The notes below the pieces were generated by a model that had not been told where the DNA came from, did no database searches, and saw only the letters and a program-made list of their open reading frames with translations. Below, one piece after another: positions 1 through 12,315 of a stretch of 53,981 bases of DNA. How positions within the stretch are numbered: the first letter of the stretch is position 1; each line of letters opens with the position of its first letter. A program made the translations under genes and the position numbers. This DNA is from Chromobacterium haemolyticum (GTDB taxonomy: Bacteria; Pseudomonadota; Gammaproteobacteria; Burkholderiales; Chromobacteriaceae), in assembly GCF_002081825.1 (NCBI RefSeq), contig NZ_MUKU01000035.1, forward strand, positions 1-53,981. Reading direction: 5' to 3'.

Positions 1-1
1 A

Positions 2-181
2 TTGAATGTGTTGTGCTTTGCCAGTCTGGCATCAGCAGGTACGTTACCCGCCCAATTGGCGCGCTTACTGGAGCAGTCGAGGCTGTTTGTGCTGCCACCA
101 CGCAGACCAGGCCGACATTGCCCGCGAGTCGTGAAGAACAGGGCACACAAATATCCAACGAAAAATGCCAGTCAGCGTTAA
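2..181 (+). pseudogene. IS4-family transposase, C-terminal fragment (cut by window edge)
   Basis: The frame is open from base 2 to a TAA at 179-181 and gives about 59 residues. These include a basic Pro/Arg-rich tail (LFVLPPRRPGRHCPRVVKNR) followed by KYPTKN. This tail is typical of the C-terminus of IS4-type DDE transposases as I remember them. The rest of the element lies upstream of the window, so it cannot be judged whether the gene is intact. The stop codon falls in the loop of a long hairpin (164-193), as is common near an IS right end. A longer ATG-started frame over 13-270 is a shadow of this fragment. Confidence 0.55.
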
Positions 182-193
182 CTGACTGGCATT
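164..193. repeat. 12-bp perfect stem-loop at the end of the IS4-type transposase
   Basis: The arms AATGCCAGTCAG and CTGACTGGCATT flank a 6-nt loop, CGTTAA, that contains the transposase stop codon. There is no U-tract on either strand, so it is a poor intrinsic terminator. It is more likely part of the IS end or a transcription/translation barrier of the IS. Confidence 0.6.
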
Positions 194-239
194 ACGCCAT
201 CTGGCGGGCTTTGTCATTGCGCGGAGACGCCGGACTTAA

Positions 240-382
240 GAACCTGTTTACGATCTGCTGCGCGTCGTGAAGCGTGGCACGGTGAGTACGCCTTCGAAAT
301 GCTCATGTACCACGCGTACATTCCGCTTTCTCAGCCATTTTCGCCTTGTCTCGCCTTAGCTCGCGAGATCGTAAACACGTTC
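240..382 (-). mobile_element. MITE-like inverted-repeat element, copy 1 (TSD TAA)
   Basis: This 143-bp non-coding element is in the opposite orientation to the other three copies. Its ends are inverted repeats (GAACCTGTTTACGATCT on the left, complement GAACGTGTTTACGATCT on the right). It is flanked by direct TAA repeats at 237-239 and 383-385. The interior carries the family's AAGGCGAGACAAGGCG block and a TGTAC/GTACA core. The right end abuts the minus-strand DUF465 gene. That gene's stop, TAG at 384-382, uses two bases of the duplication plus the terminal G of the element. Joining the flanks without the element restores a TAA stop at the same codon, so the insertion hit the stop codon and kept the protein length. 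Confidence 0.85.
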
Positions 383-597
383 TAATCGGCCGCCTTCCTC
401 AGGATGGCGTACAACTCGTCCTTGAGCCGTAGTTTTTCCTTCTTCAGATTTTCGATTTCGAAGTCGGCGGAAGGCTCGATACGCGCTTCCATATTCTTGA
501 TCTTCTGGTCCAGGTCGTTGTGTTTGTTGAACAGGCGGGTGAAGTGATCGTCTTCGGTTTTCAGCTTGCTGATCAGTTCGCGGTATTCGGGAAACAT
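382..597 (-). CDS. YdcH-like DUF465 small coiled-coil protein
   Basis: This 71-residue protein starts MFPEYRELISKLKTEDDHF and continues with charged heptad-like helices (NLKKEKLRLKDELYAIL). That is the layout of the DUF465/YdcH family, whose members are about 70-80 residues long with no known activity. The start at 597 was chosen because CAAGGAG lies 7 bases upstream. A longer frame to 705 lacks a ribosome site and family similarity. It is a monocistronic minus-strand gene. The last base of its TAG stop is supplied by the adjoining inverted-repeat element. The role is unknown: the protein is predicted cytoplasmic and helical, and may self-associate. Confidence 0.85.
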   Translation of the reverse strand: MFPEYRELISKLKTEDDHFTRLFNKHNDLDQKIKNMEARIEPSADFEIENLKKEKLRLKDELYAILRKAAD

Positions 598-785
598 GGG
601 CGACTCCTTGGGCGGGTGGATACATGGAGCGGCTAACGACGCGGGCCTGAGCGAAGCGTAAGGGCAAAATCGGTAGTCGTCAGCGATTGGATACTGCCAA
701 ACCATGCTAACACCGCGCGGCGGCGAAGGTTATTGATCCAGAGCAGACGCCCTCCCTTAGGCCAGCCGTGCGCAGCAACGTGCTC
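598..785. other. Intergenic region upstream of the DUF465 gene
   Basis: It should hold the minus-strand promoter of the DUF465 gene. I see no convincing -35/-10 pair, RNA or operator. Two overlapping minus-strand frames (up to 667 and 705) read through it, but they have no ribosome site. Confidence 0.4.
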
Positions 786-788
786 TCA

Positions 789-932
789 GAACGTGTTTAC
801 GATCTCTCGAGCTAAGGCGAGACAAGGCGAAAATGGCTGAGAAAGCGGAGTGTACAAGCGGTATATGAGCATTTCGAAGCCGTACTCACCGTGTCACCTC
901 TCACGAAGCGCAGCAGACTTTAGAACAGGTTC
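789..932 (+). mobile_element. MITE-like inverted-repeat element, copy 2 (TSD TCA)
   Basis: The element is 144 bp with left end GAACGTGTTTACGATCT and right-end complement GAACCTGTTCTAAAGTCT. The two arms have diverged from each other here, unlike in copies 1, 3 and 4. Direct TCA repeats flank it at 786-788 and 933-935. The right TCA is exactly the TGA stop codon of the minus-strand solute-binding-like gene, so the insertion left that protein unaltered. It is non-coding throughout. Confidence 0.85.
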
Positions 933-1691
933 TCAGGGCTTGAACCAGGGGCGCCCGTGCTGGGTGGGAAGCTGATAGCGTTCGGCCAGTTTCTCGTAGC
1001 CGCCGGCGGCGGCGAAGCGGCGCAGGCCCAGATTGAAACGGTCGCGGTCGCGGGCATTGCGGAAAGTCAGCCGGTAATGAGTGGGCGTGAACAGCGCGTA
1101 TGGGCAGAGCTTGGCTCTGATGTCGATCTCGCGGCTGAGATCGTGGCTAAACTGCTGGAAGATGTTGATGTCTGAAATCGCCACGTCGGTGCGCTCGCTG
1201 TACAACAGGCGGTTGAGGGTGACCTGCGGCGATTCTTCGCGGTAGGACGGAATCTGCGGCGTCAGCGCGGCGAAAGCTGGCCCCAGATAAAGGTGGGCGC
1301 CCTGAAAGGCCGCCACCCGGAAGCGAACCAGGTCGTCCAGCCGCTGTAGGTGGATGCGGCGTTTGCACAGCGTGATCGCCATGTTCTGGTAAACGATGTA
1401 GGGCTCGGAAACATGGCCGCCGCTATTGGCGATGGCGGCGTCCACCTGGCCGTTTGCCAGCCAGTTGTGCGCGCGCAGATTGGGGCCGAAGCGGATTTGC
1501 GGCTGATAACCCGCCTGGCTTAAGGCCTGGCTGACGATGTCGTATTCCACGCCCTTGCCGCGTTCGGCGTCGATATAGGGTTGTTTGGTTTCGCCCAGCG
1601 CCACCCGTAGCGACGGCAGCGCCGCAATCTGGGCGCTGAGCAGCAGGGCCGGCAAGGCGCGGAGGACGAGGTGGAGCGGCGTGAAAGCCAT
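933..1691 (-). CDS. Periplasmic solute-binding-like protein (SBP_bac_3 type)
   Basis: A protein of about 252 residues. The N-terminus is a likely Sec signal (MAFTPLHLVLRALPALLLSAQIAALP), followed by LRVALGETKQPYI. This is the first strand of type II periplasmic amino-acid-binding folds, then EYDIVSQALSQAGYQ and a second lobe. There is no adjacent ABC permease or ATPase. Such orphan proteins are common in Chromobacterium and Pseudomonas, often annotated as transporter substrate-binding or lytic-transglycosylase-F-like. The start at 1691 puts the signal peptide first. The frame extends to 1973, but that part begins inside the copy 3 repeat element and is improbable. No good Shine-Dalgarno is visible. 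The stop codon is the right target duplication of repeat copy 2. The ligand is unknown. Confidence 0.7.
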   Translation of the reverse strand: MAFTPLHLVLRALPALLLSAQIAALPSLRVALGETKQPYIDAERGKGVEYDIVSQALSQAGYQPQIRFGPNLRAHNWLANGQVDAAIANSGGHVSEPYIVYQNMAITLCKRRIHLQRLDDLVRFRVAAFQGAHLYLGPAFAALTPQIPSYREESPQVTLNRLLYSERTDVAISDINIFQQFSHDLSREIDIRAKLCPYALFTPTHYRLTFRNARDRDRFNLGLRRFAAAGGYEKLAERYQLPTQHGRPWFKP

Positions 1692-1936
1692 GGGCCGGTA
1701 GCGAGTATCGATATGGTTGCAATGGCGCGCCCTTGGGCGGGGCCGTCGAATAGATTCTTTATAGCCGCTGGCCCGGGTCCGGCCTTGCCTGATGCGCGGA
1801 CGCGAGCCGCGGCTGCCGCATTGTAGCGATTGCGCGGCCGGGCTTCCCGGGTTTCCGGCGGGGGACCGGTAAAAAGCGAGAATATGGCTTATCCACAGGG
1901 TTTGACGCAATGCCGTGCTTATCCACAACGTGCTTA
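1692..1936. other. Intergenic region upstream of the solute-binding-like gene
   Basis: GC-rich upstream region of the minus-strand gene ending at 933. It contains two exact DnaA-box sequences near its right end and then the left target duplication of repeat copy 3. I see no gene in it. Confidence 0.4.
1889..1927. promoter_or_regulatory. Pair of exact DnaA boxes, 30 bp apart
   Basis: TTATCCACA occurs at 1889-1897 and again at 1919-1927 in the same orientation. This is the consensus high-affinity DnaA box. The sequence match is direct; regulatory or titration function is inference. No AT-rich unwinding element or replication gene lies next to it, so it is not a credible origin. Confidence 0.45.
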
Positions 1937-2076
1937 GAGCCTGTTCAAAGTCTCGCGAGCAAGGGCGAGACAAGGCGAAAACGGCTGAGAAAGCGGAATG
2001 TACACGTGGTACATGAGCATTTCGAGGGCGTTTTCAACGCCGTATCGCCGAAGCGCAGTAGACTTTGAACAGGCTC
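1937..2076 (+). mobile_element. MITE-like inverted-repeat element, copy 3 (TSD TTA)
   Basis: The element is 140 bp. Both ends differ from copies 1 and 4 but match each other: left GAGCCTGTTCAAAGTCT, right complement identical. The arms therefore co-vary. Direct TTA repeats flank it at 1934-1936 and 2077-2079. The right TTA is the TAA stop codon of pilR on the minus strand. The interior block (GGGCGAGACAAGGCGAAAACGG) and the TGTAC/GTACA core match the family. Confidence 0.85.
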
Positions 2077-3408
2077 TTACTTGATGCCCAGTCTTTCCAT
2101 CCGATAGCGCATCGATCTGAAGGTTACGCCCAGCATCTTGGCGGCTTGGGTGCGGTTGAAGCGGGTGCTCTCCAGCGCCTTGAGGATGGCTTCGCGCTCC
2201 ACGCGGTCCAGAAAGTCCTGCAGCGCCTCGCCGTCGGCGCAGGTCGGCGCCTCGCCGTCGCCATGGCCGCCCTGATCGCTCGGCAGCAGTTGCAGGTCCC
2301 GCAATTCAATGCGGGCGTCGTTGGCCAGGGCCACCGCGCGTTCCAGGATGTTTTCCAGTTCGCGGAAATTGCCCGGATAGTTGTATTCCAGCAAGGCTTT
2401 GAGCGCCGCCGGCGCCAGCCGCGGCTTTTCATCGGGGGAAAAGCGTTCCAGCAGGCTGGCGATGTAGCGCGGCAGATCCTCGCGCAGTTCGCGCAGCGGC
2501 GGCATGCGCAGCGGGAGCACGTTTAGCCGGTAGTACAGATCCTGGCGAAAGTTGCCGGCGTCTACCCGCGCGGCCAAGTCCTTGTGGGTGGCGCAGATGA
2601 TGCGCACGTCCACCGCTTCTTCCTGGGCGTTGCCCAGGCGGCGCACTTTCTTTTCCTGGATCGCGCGCAGCAGTTTGACCTGCATCGCCAGCGGCAGGTC
2701 GGCCACTTCGTCCAGAAACAGCGTGCCGCCGTTGGCTTGCTGAAAGAAGCCGTCGCGGTCGTTGTCGGCGCCGGTGAACGCGCCTTTGCGGTAGCCGAAG
2801 AATTCGCTTTCCATCAGCGTTTCCGGGATGGCGCCGCAGTTGACCGGGATGAACGGCCGTTCGGCGCGCGCGCTGTGCTCGTGTATCATCCGCGCCGCCT
2901 GTTCCTTGCCGGTGCCGGATTCGCCGCTGACGTAAACCGCGGCCTGGCTGCGCGCCAGCTTGCCGATCAAGCGCAGCGCTTCCTGGATCGCCGGCGATTC
3001 GCCGTCCAGCCGCACCGCGGCCTCGGCTTTGCCGTTGTCCACGCGCAGCACGGATTTCACCAGGCTGCGCAATTGAGCCAGGCTGACCGGTTTTTGCAGA
3101 TAGTCGAAGGCGCCGGCCTTCATCGCCAGTACCGCGTTGTCGGTATTGCCGTAGGCGGTGATCACCGCGATGGGCACGTCCAGGCCCTGTTCGGCGATAT
3201 GGCGCACCACTTCGATGCCCTCGCCGTCCGGCAGGCGCATATCGGTCAGCGCCAGGTCGAAGGGCTGGCTGTTCAGGCTGAGTTTGGCGGCGCCGACGCT
3301 GGCGGCGGTGGCCACGTCCAGCCCCATCTTGATCAGGGTCAGTTCCAGCAGTTCGCGGATGTCCGGTTCATCGTCGATCACCAGCACGCGCAGGGAGGAT
3401 TTAGCCAT
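2077..3408 (-). CDS. pilR: Sigma-54-dependent response regulator PilR
   Basis: This 443-residue NtrC-class regulator activates sigma-54 RNA polymerase, classically at the type IV pilin promoter. The receiver domain spans about 1-120, with phospho-acceptor Asp56 in LTDMRLPDG and Lys106 in LQKP. The AAA+ domain spans about 135-370, with Walker A GESGTGKE (162-169), the sigma-54 contact GAFTGA (209-214) and Walker B GGTLFLDEVADL. A Fis-type helix-turn-helix ends the protein (NRTQAAKMLGVTFRSMRYRMERLGI). Its ATG overlaps the end of pilS by 8 bases, so the pair is translationally coupled. The TAA stop is a target duplication of repeat copy 3. PilR is favoured over other NtrC regulators because the partner kinase is PilS-like. 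Confidence 0.88.
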   Translation of the reverse strand: MAKSSLRVLVIDDEPDIRELLELTLIKMGLDVATAASVGAAKLSLNSQPFDLALTDMRLPDGEGIEVVRHIAEQGLDVPIAVITAYGNTDNAVLAMKAGAFDYLQKPVSLAQLRSLVKSVLRVDNGKAEAAVRLDGESPAIQEALRLIGKLARSQAAVYVSGESGTGKEQAARMIHEHSARAERPFIPVNCGAIPETLMESEFFGYRKGAFTGADNDRDGFFQQANGGTLFLDEVADLPLAMQVKLLRAIQEKKVRRLGNAQEEAVDVRIICATHKDLAARVDAGNFRQDLYYRLNVLPLRMPPLRELREDLPRYIASLLERFSPDEKPRLAPAALKALLEYNYPGNFRELENILERAVALANDARIELRDLQLLPSDQGGHGDGEAPTCADGEALQDFLDRVEREAILKALESTRFNRTQAAKMLGVTFRSMRYRMERLGIK

Positions 3409-4950
3409 AAGCCTTGTGACAGATCAGACGGAACACGCCGCCGGGCGGGCAGTAGTCCAGCCGCGCGTCGTTGGCTTCCGCCAGTTCGCGCGCGATGTAC
3501 AGGCCCAGTCCGGTGCCGGCGCTTTCCGTGGTGAAAAAGGGTTCGAACAAGCGGGCCTGGGCATCTTCGCTCATGCCTGGGCCATCGTCCATTACCTTGA
3601 TGGTCAGGTGGTTTTCCACTTCGCCCACTTCGATGCGCACCGCGCCCGGCTGTTTGCTGGAGTAGCGCCAGGCGTTGGCCAGCAGATTGTTGAGAATCTG
3701 GCCAAAGTGGCCGCGGTCGAACTGGACCGCGGCGGCCTGCGCCTGATAGACGCAGCAGATCGCGCCGGCGGCGGCGGCCTCCACCACGCCGAAGTGGTCC
3801 AGCAGCTCATCCAGGAAGGGCTGCAGCCGTATCGGCTCGGCTTTGATCCGGTCGCGGCGGTTCAAGGCCAGCACTTCTTGCACCATGTGGTTGATGCGTT
3901 TGCTGTTGCCCTGCACGATGCGGATTAGCCGTTGGCGCGCGGGGTCGGTTTCGTCTTCGGCCAGCAGGTCGGCCGCGTGGTTGATCGCCGACAGCGGGTT
4001 GCGGATTTCATGGGCGATATTGGCGGTGAGCCGCCCCAGCGCCGCCAGTTTGACGCGTTTGCCCTCCTCCGCCATGTCCGCCATGTCGCGCATGAACAGC
4101 AGGAGCGCGTGGTCGTCGCCCATCAGCACCGGCACCATGCGGCCCACCAATTGGCGGCCGCGGATGTTGCGGTCGATGAAGCTGGGATTGGGAGGGCAGC
4201 CGTTGTGTCGCCAGCGTTCCACCAGCGGCAGCAGTTCGGGAACGGCGTGGCCGCGGCGCATGGCGCCAAAGTAGCGCGCCGCTTGATTGTTGAACTGACG
4301 CAGCAGGCCGGAGGGGTCCAGCACCACCACCGCGTCGCGCTGGCTTTGCAACACCAGCTCGTTCAGGCGGTTGAGGTTGGCGATCTCGCCGCCGCGGCGG
4401 GTGGCCAGCGCTTCGGAGTCGCGCGCCACCCGGCCCAGCTTCCAGGTGACGATGGAGGTGATGAAGCCGGCGGTGGCCAGCAGCGCGGAGTAGTAGAAAT
4501 CCGAGCCGCGGCCTATGCCCAGGTATTGCTCGACGCCGACGAAGGACAGCAGGATCAGCGTGGCGATGGAGGCGTAGAACAGCGCGTAGCGGCCGGAGGA
4601 CAGTAGGCCGGCCACCGCCAGATAGGGCAAGAGCAGGATGCCGTAGCCGCTGCGCACGCCGTCGTTGATGCCCATCAGCAGCACGATCATCGCGATGTCG
4701 GCGGCGATGGCCAGGGTCAGCTGCAGGGTGTGGGCCAGCCGGCCGTTGCGCAGCAGGAACCAGGCGCCGATCAGCGCGGCGTAGACACCGCTCCACAGAT
4801 AAAAGGCCTTGCCGCCGGCCACCAGCGATTCGCCTTCGCGGTTGGCGAACAGGGACATCGCCAGCAGCACCAGCAGCAGCGCCGCCCGGAAGCTGTTGAT
4901 GAAGACCAGCCCGCTGCGCGGGGTCAACGGCGTCGGCGGGCGGTCCTGGT

Positions 4951-4954
<4 letters not shown>
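3401..4954 (-). CDS. pilS: Membrane sensor histidine kinase PilS
   Basis: A protein of about 517 residues. Residues 20-175 hold several transmembrane segments (e.g. [35 protein letters not shown]). A PAS-like region covers about 195-290. The HisKA box [20 protein letters not shown] carries His315. The HATPase has N-box [11 protein letters not shown] and G-boxes DDGPGMS and GTGLGLYIA. The start at 4954 was chosen because its ATG overlaps the TGA of parC as ATGA; a longer frame to 4990 would run into parC. In the PilS/PilR system the kinase monitors pilin in the inner membrane and phosphorylates PilR. The parC-pilS-pilR order with overlaps argues for co-transcription. Confidence 0.87.
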
Positions 4955-7320
<2,366 letters not shown>

Positions 7321-7486
7321 ATGGGCAAGGCAGGAGGTGAATCGGTTAGCGTTCATCGGCCGGCGTTTGCGCCACGGCAAAGCCTGTCCTCACGGTTATA
7401 GCTGGCGAGGACGCGTTGTCGTAAGCTTGGCCCGGGTGCGCCGCAAGCCGGCCGATGATAATGAATCAGTTCAGGGGAATTCTACT

Positions 7487-7954
7487 ATGGCAAACCGAGT
7501 TGCGTGGCACTGCCACCGTTTCGATGGTTTTACGCCGCTGGCGCTGTATCGGGCCTTGCAGTTGCGCGACCGGGTGTTCGTGGTGGAGCAGCAGTCGATT
7601 TACGGCGACGTGGACGGTGTGGATGTGCACTGCCTGCACCTGTCCGGCCACGACGACGGCGGCCGGTTGCTGGCTTACGCGCGCCTGATCGCGCCGGGGG
7701 AGAAATACCCGGACGCGGCGGCGATAGGCCGGGTGGTGGTGGCGCCGGAGGCGCGCGGCCAGGGTCTGGGCAAGGCGCTGCTGGCGCAGGCGGTGGCGCA
7801 GTGCCGCGCGCATTTCCCGCAGGCGGCCATCATGTTGTCGGCGCAGACCGACGCGCAGGCCTTGTACGAAAGTTTCGGCTTCTGCGCGGTGTCCGAGGCT
7901 TACGACGACGGCGGCATTCCGCATGTGGATATGCGGCGAGAGGCCGGCGTTTAA
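7487..7954 (+). CDS. elaA: ElaA-like GNAT N-acetyltransferase
   Basis: This 155-residue protein has the GNAT fold typical of the ElaA family. The N-terminal LYRALQLRDRVFVVEQ helix-strand is followed by the acetyl-CoA pyrophosphate loop RVVVAPEARGQGLGKALL (consensus Q/R-x-x-G-x-G/A) and a C-terminal ALYESFGFCAVSE strand. The ATG at 7487 is preceded by AGGGGA; frames starting further upstream lack support. The gene is divergent from parC across about 165 bp and convergent with the M28 peptidase gene. The substrate of ElaA proteins is not established. No signal peptide, so the protein is cytoplasmic. Confidence 0.82.
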   Translation: MANRVAWHCHRFDGFTPLALYRALQLRDRVFVVEQQSIYGDVDGVDVHCLHLSGHDDGGRLLAYARLIAPGEKYPDAAAIGRVVVAPEARGQGLGKALLAQAVAQCRAHFPQAAIMLSAQTDAQALYESFGFCAVSEAYDDGGIPHVDMRREAGV

Positions 7955-7981
7955 AACCATTTCATCGCGCCTTCCGCCATG

Positions 7982-8007
7982 AAAAACCCACCCCGCAACG
8001 GGGTGGG
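7982..8007 (-). terminator. Intrinsic terminator of the M28 peptidase gene
   Basis: The stem CCCACCCC/GGGGTGGG with a small GCAAC loop is followed, on the minus strand, by five Us. It lies 26 bases beyond the stop of the minus-strand peptidase gene. Confidence 0.8.
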
Positions 8008-8033
8008 CGCGTCAAGCGGAGATGAAGACGGGC

Positions 8034-9287
8034 TCAGCGTTTGGCGGCCGGGCCGTCGCTGCCCAACTCCACTGCGTAGGCCAGCGCCAGCTGCGAAAAT
8101 TTCAGCGCGTGGCGAGCCTGGTTGCCGGCGCTGGCGAGGGTGTCGCGCACGGAGTGGATATTGGGGTTGGACTGGTTGAAGGCGGATTCGAACGGGAAGG
8201 ACGCCGGATAGCCGTTCTTGTGCCAGGAGGCGTGGTCGGAGCAGGCGTAGCCGCAAGAGCTGTAGCCCACTTTCAGATTGGGCAGATAGACCTTGGCCAG
8301 GTTGGCGAGGAAGGTGTTCTGCGACGCGTTGGTGTAGTCGGTGAACAGGAAGATGTCCTCCGCGCTGCCCTGGTAGTTGGTCATGTCCAGCTGCAAGGCG
8401 CCCACCACGTTGACCTTCTGCTGCTTGTAGCGGTTGGCGATGTCGGAGGAGCCGCGCAGGCCCACTTCTTCCGCCGCATAGGCCATGAACTTGATGGTGC
8501 GGCGCGGCTGGTAGTTGTTGGCCATCAGCACGCGGATCACCTCGGTCAGGCTGGCGATGCCGGAAGCGTCGTCGTCGGCGCCCGGCGCGCGGCTGGTTTC
8601 GCCGGTGCCGTTGCCCACGGTGGAGTCCAGATGCCCGCCCAGCACCAGGGTTTCGGCGGCGTTGTCCTTGCCCTTGATGGTGAGAATCACCGATTTCTGC
8701 GGCCAGGCGCTGTGGGCGAACTGCTCCACGCTCACGTCGCCGCGGCCGGCGGCTAGCTGCCGCCATTGGCTGGCGATCCAGTTGGAGGCGTTGACGCCGT
8801 GGCTGGTGGTGTAGAAGCGGTTCTGGTAGTTGGACAGGGACTGGATGGTGCCGAGGATGTTGCTGTCCTGCAGCTGCGGCAACAGCTTGTTGACGGCGGC
8901 CTGGTCGTTGATCTGGTAGCTGGGCAGCAGCGCGCTGGCCACCGGGGCTTTCAGCGCGGTGCGCGCGTCCTGCAGATCCTTGTGCACGATGAAGCCGCCG
9001 CAATGGCGCAGGCTGTGGTGGATGGCGTCCGACAATTGCGGCAGCACGCTGTCGTCCACTTGCACCAGGTGGACTTTCTCGGTGGCCACGCCCTTGGCGG
9101 ACACGCCGGCCGGCAGCGCGCTCACCGCCAGCTGGCGGCTTTCCTGGCTGCGGCTTTTCGGGCTGACTTGTTGCAGCAACTGATAGGCGTCCTCGCCGAT
9201 GGAAATCCATACCGGCGCGGCCTGGACGGCGCCGGCCAGACTGGTGGCGGCCAAGAGCGCGACGAGACTTGGTTTGAGAGTGAGCAT
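8034..9287 (-). CDS. Secreted M28 aminopeptidase (Vibrio AAP-type)
   Basis: This 417-residue zinc exopeptidase has a Sec signal (MLTLKPSLVALLAATSLAGAVQA), a propeptide-like region (about 25-140) and an M28 catalytic domain. The co-catalytic zinc ligands of Vibrio proteolyticus leucyl aminopeptidase are recognisable: His219 (GGHLDST), Asp239 (PGADDDASG), Glu273/Glu274 (AAEEVGLRGS), Asp301 (LDMTNY) and His352 (SDHASW). The disulfide pair is at Cys345 and Cys349 (SSCGYAC). It should be exported and then secreted, probably by type II secretion, to release N-terminal residues from extracellular peptides. The start at 9287 puts the signal peptide first and has CAGGAA upstream. It lies directly downstream of the M4 endopeptidase gene on the same strand. 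An endo- plus exopeptidase pairing makes sense for protein scavenging. Confidence 0.88.
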   Translation of the reverse strand: MLTLKPSLVALLAATSLAGAVQAAPVWISIGEDAYQLLQQVSPKSRSQESRQLAVSALPAGVSAKGVATEKVHLVQVDDSVLPQLSDAIHHSLRHCGGFIVHKDLQDARTALKAPVASALLPSYQINDQAAVNKLLPQLQDSNILGTIQSLSNYQNRFYTTSHGVNASNWIASQWRQLAAGRGDVSVEQFAHSAWPQKSVILTIKGKDNAAETLVLGGHLDSTVGNGTGETSRAPGADDDASGIASLTEVIRVLMANNYQPRRTIKFMAYAAEEVGLRGSSDIANRYKQQKVNVVGALQLDMTNYQGSAEDIFLFTDYTNASQNTFLANLAKVYLPNLKVGYSSCGYACSDHASWHKNGYPASFPFESAFNQSNPNIHSVRDTLASAGNQARHALKFSQLALAYAVELGSDGPAAKR

Positions 9288-9306
9288 TCCGGAATTCCTG
9301 AGCGAT

Positions 9307-9372
9307 GCCGGCCATGGGCGGACCATGGCCGGCGGATGGGAGAAACGGCGCGGGCCGTCATGGCCGCGCCGT
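9307..9372 (-). promoter_or_regulatory. Two GC-rich hairpins between the M4 and M28 protease genes
   Basis: There is an 11-bp perfect stem at 9307-9333 (GCCGGCCATGG/CCATGGCCGGC, 5-nt loop) and a second 9-bp stem at 9345-9372 (ACGGCGCGG/CCGCGCCGT). Both lie between the stop of the M4 gene and the ribosome site of the M28 gene. Neither has a U-tract. They may be a transcript-processing or partial-attenuation element setting relative expression; function is inferred. Confidence 0.5.
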
Positions 9373-9382
9373 CAGACGGTCA

Positions 9383-11297
<1,915 letters not shown>

Positions 11298-11331
11298 GAA
11301 AATGAAAAGCCGCATCATCCCGATGCGGCTT
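11298..11331 (-). terminator. Intrinsic terminator downstream of pdxH
   Basis: A 10-bp perfect stem (AAGCCGCATC/GATGCGGCTT, loop ATCCC) is followed on the minus strand by a U-rich stretch (UUUCAUUUUC). It lies about 125 bases past the pdxH stop. Confidence 0.7.
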
Positions 11332-11455
11332 GTTGTGATGCGGCAACATCCCTATCGCTATAAAAGCGGACAAACTGTCTAATTATGGATGGTTGCGGTT
11401 TTTTGAATATGCGTAAAGCGCATGATATCAATGAGTTGTTCTCACCCAGCTAGGG

Positions 11456-12097
11456 TTAAGGCGCCAGCCGCGCGACCCTCCAAGCACCGTCTTCCAGCAA
11501 GGAATACTGCACTCGGTCATGCAGCCGGCTGGGGCGGCCCTGCCAGAATTCCAGCCGGTCCGGCGTCACCGCGTAACCGCCCCAATGCGGCGGCCGGGGC
11601 ACGCTCAAGGGGTGTTTGACCCCGAACATCGCCGCGCGCGACACCAGCACGCTCTTGGAGCCGATCTCGCTGCTCTGTTCGCTGGCCCAGGCGCCCACGC
11701 GGCTGGTGTAGGGCCGGCTGGCGAAATAGGCGTCCGAGACTTCCGGCGCCACCTGGGCCGCGCGGCCCTCGATGCGGATCTGCCGCTCCAGCTCCGGCCA
11801 GAAGAAGGTCAGCGCCACATAGGGGTTGTCGTTCAGCTGGCGGCCTTTTCGGCTTAGATAATTGGTGTAGAACAGCAGTTGGCCGTCCTCCACCCCCTTG
11901 AGCAGCACGATGCGCGAAGCGGGACGTCCGTCCGCTCCGGCCGTGGCCAGGTTCATCGCCGTAGGCTCGGGCACTTGCGCGGCGATGGCCTGGTTCAGCC
12001 AGCTCTCCAGTTGGGCCAGCGGGTCCGGCAGGCACTCCTCCGGCGACAGTTCTTTCTTGGAAAAATCCTTGCGGATGTCTGCGAGGTTCAGCGACAT
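11456..12097 (-). CDS. pdxH: Pyridoxine/pyridoxamine 5'-phosphate oxidase
   Basis: This 213-residue FMN enzyme oxidises PNP or PMP to pyridoxal 5'-phosphate in B6 synthesis and salvage. The split-barrel core carries the FMN-binding stretch [20 protein letters not shown] and the SRKG loop. The family C-terminal dimerisation domain follows ([26 protein letters not shown]), with the RLHDR active-site motif. Length matches the family. The start is well supported by AAGGAGG spaced 5 bases before the ATG. It is divergent from hemA across about 218 bp. Cytoplasmic homodimer. Confidence 0.95.
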   Translation of the reverse strand: MSLNLADIRKDFSKKELSPEECLPDPLAQLESWLNQAIAAQVPEPTAMNLATAGADGRPASRIVLLKGVEDGQLLFYTNYLSRKGRQLNDNPYVALTFFWPELERQIRIEGRAAQVAPEVSDAYFASRPYTSRVGAWASEQSSEIGSKSVLVSRAAMFGVKHPLSVPRPPHWGGYAVTPDRLEFWQGRPSRLHDRVQYSLLEDGAWRVARLAP

Positions 12098-12315
12098 TTC
12101 GTCCTCCTTGAAGGGGCTATCTTATGTCAGCTCCGCTTGGACCATATAGGGGTTTGCGCAAGAAGCGCGCGCTATTTTAGCCGGCGCGCGGCGCCGGATT
12201 CTGCTATGTCATATAAGGCGCTGACGACGGACCGGCGCGGCTTGCCGCCGCGGCGCAGGACTTGCGGTTCAAGTTAGGCTAAAATACCCCATTTCTTTCC
12301 GCGGCTTATCCGCCC

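Noticed and set aside
1889-1927. Replication origin suggested by the DnaA boxes
   Set aside because: Only two boxes, no AT-rich unwinding region, and no dnaA/dnaN/gidA-type neighbours.
1692-1973. N-terminal extension of the solute-binding-like gene
   Set aside because: It starts inside the repeat element and would bury the signal peptide.
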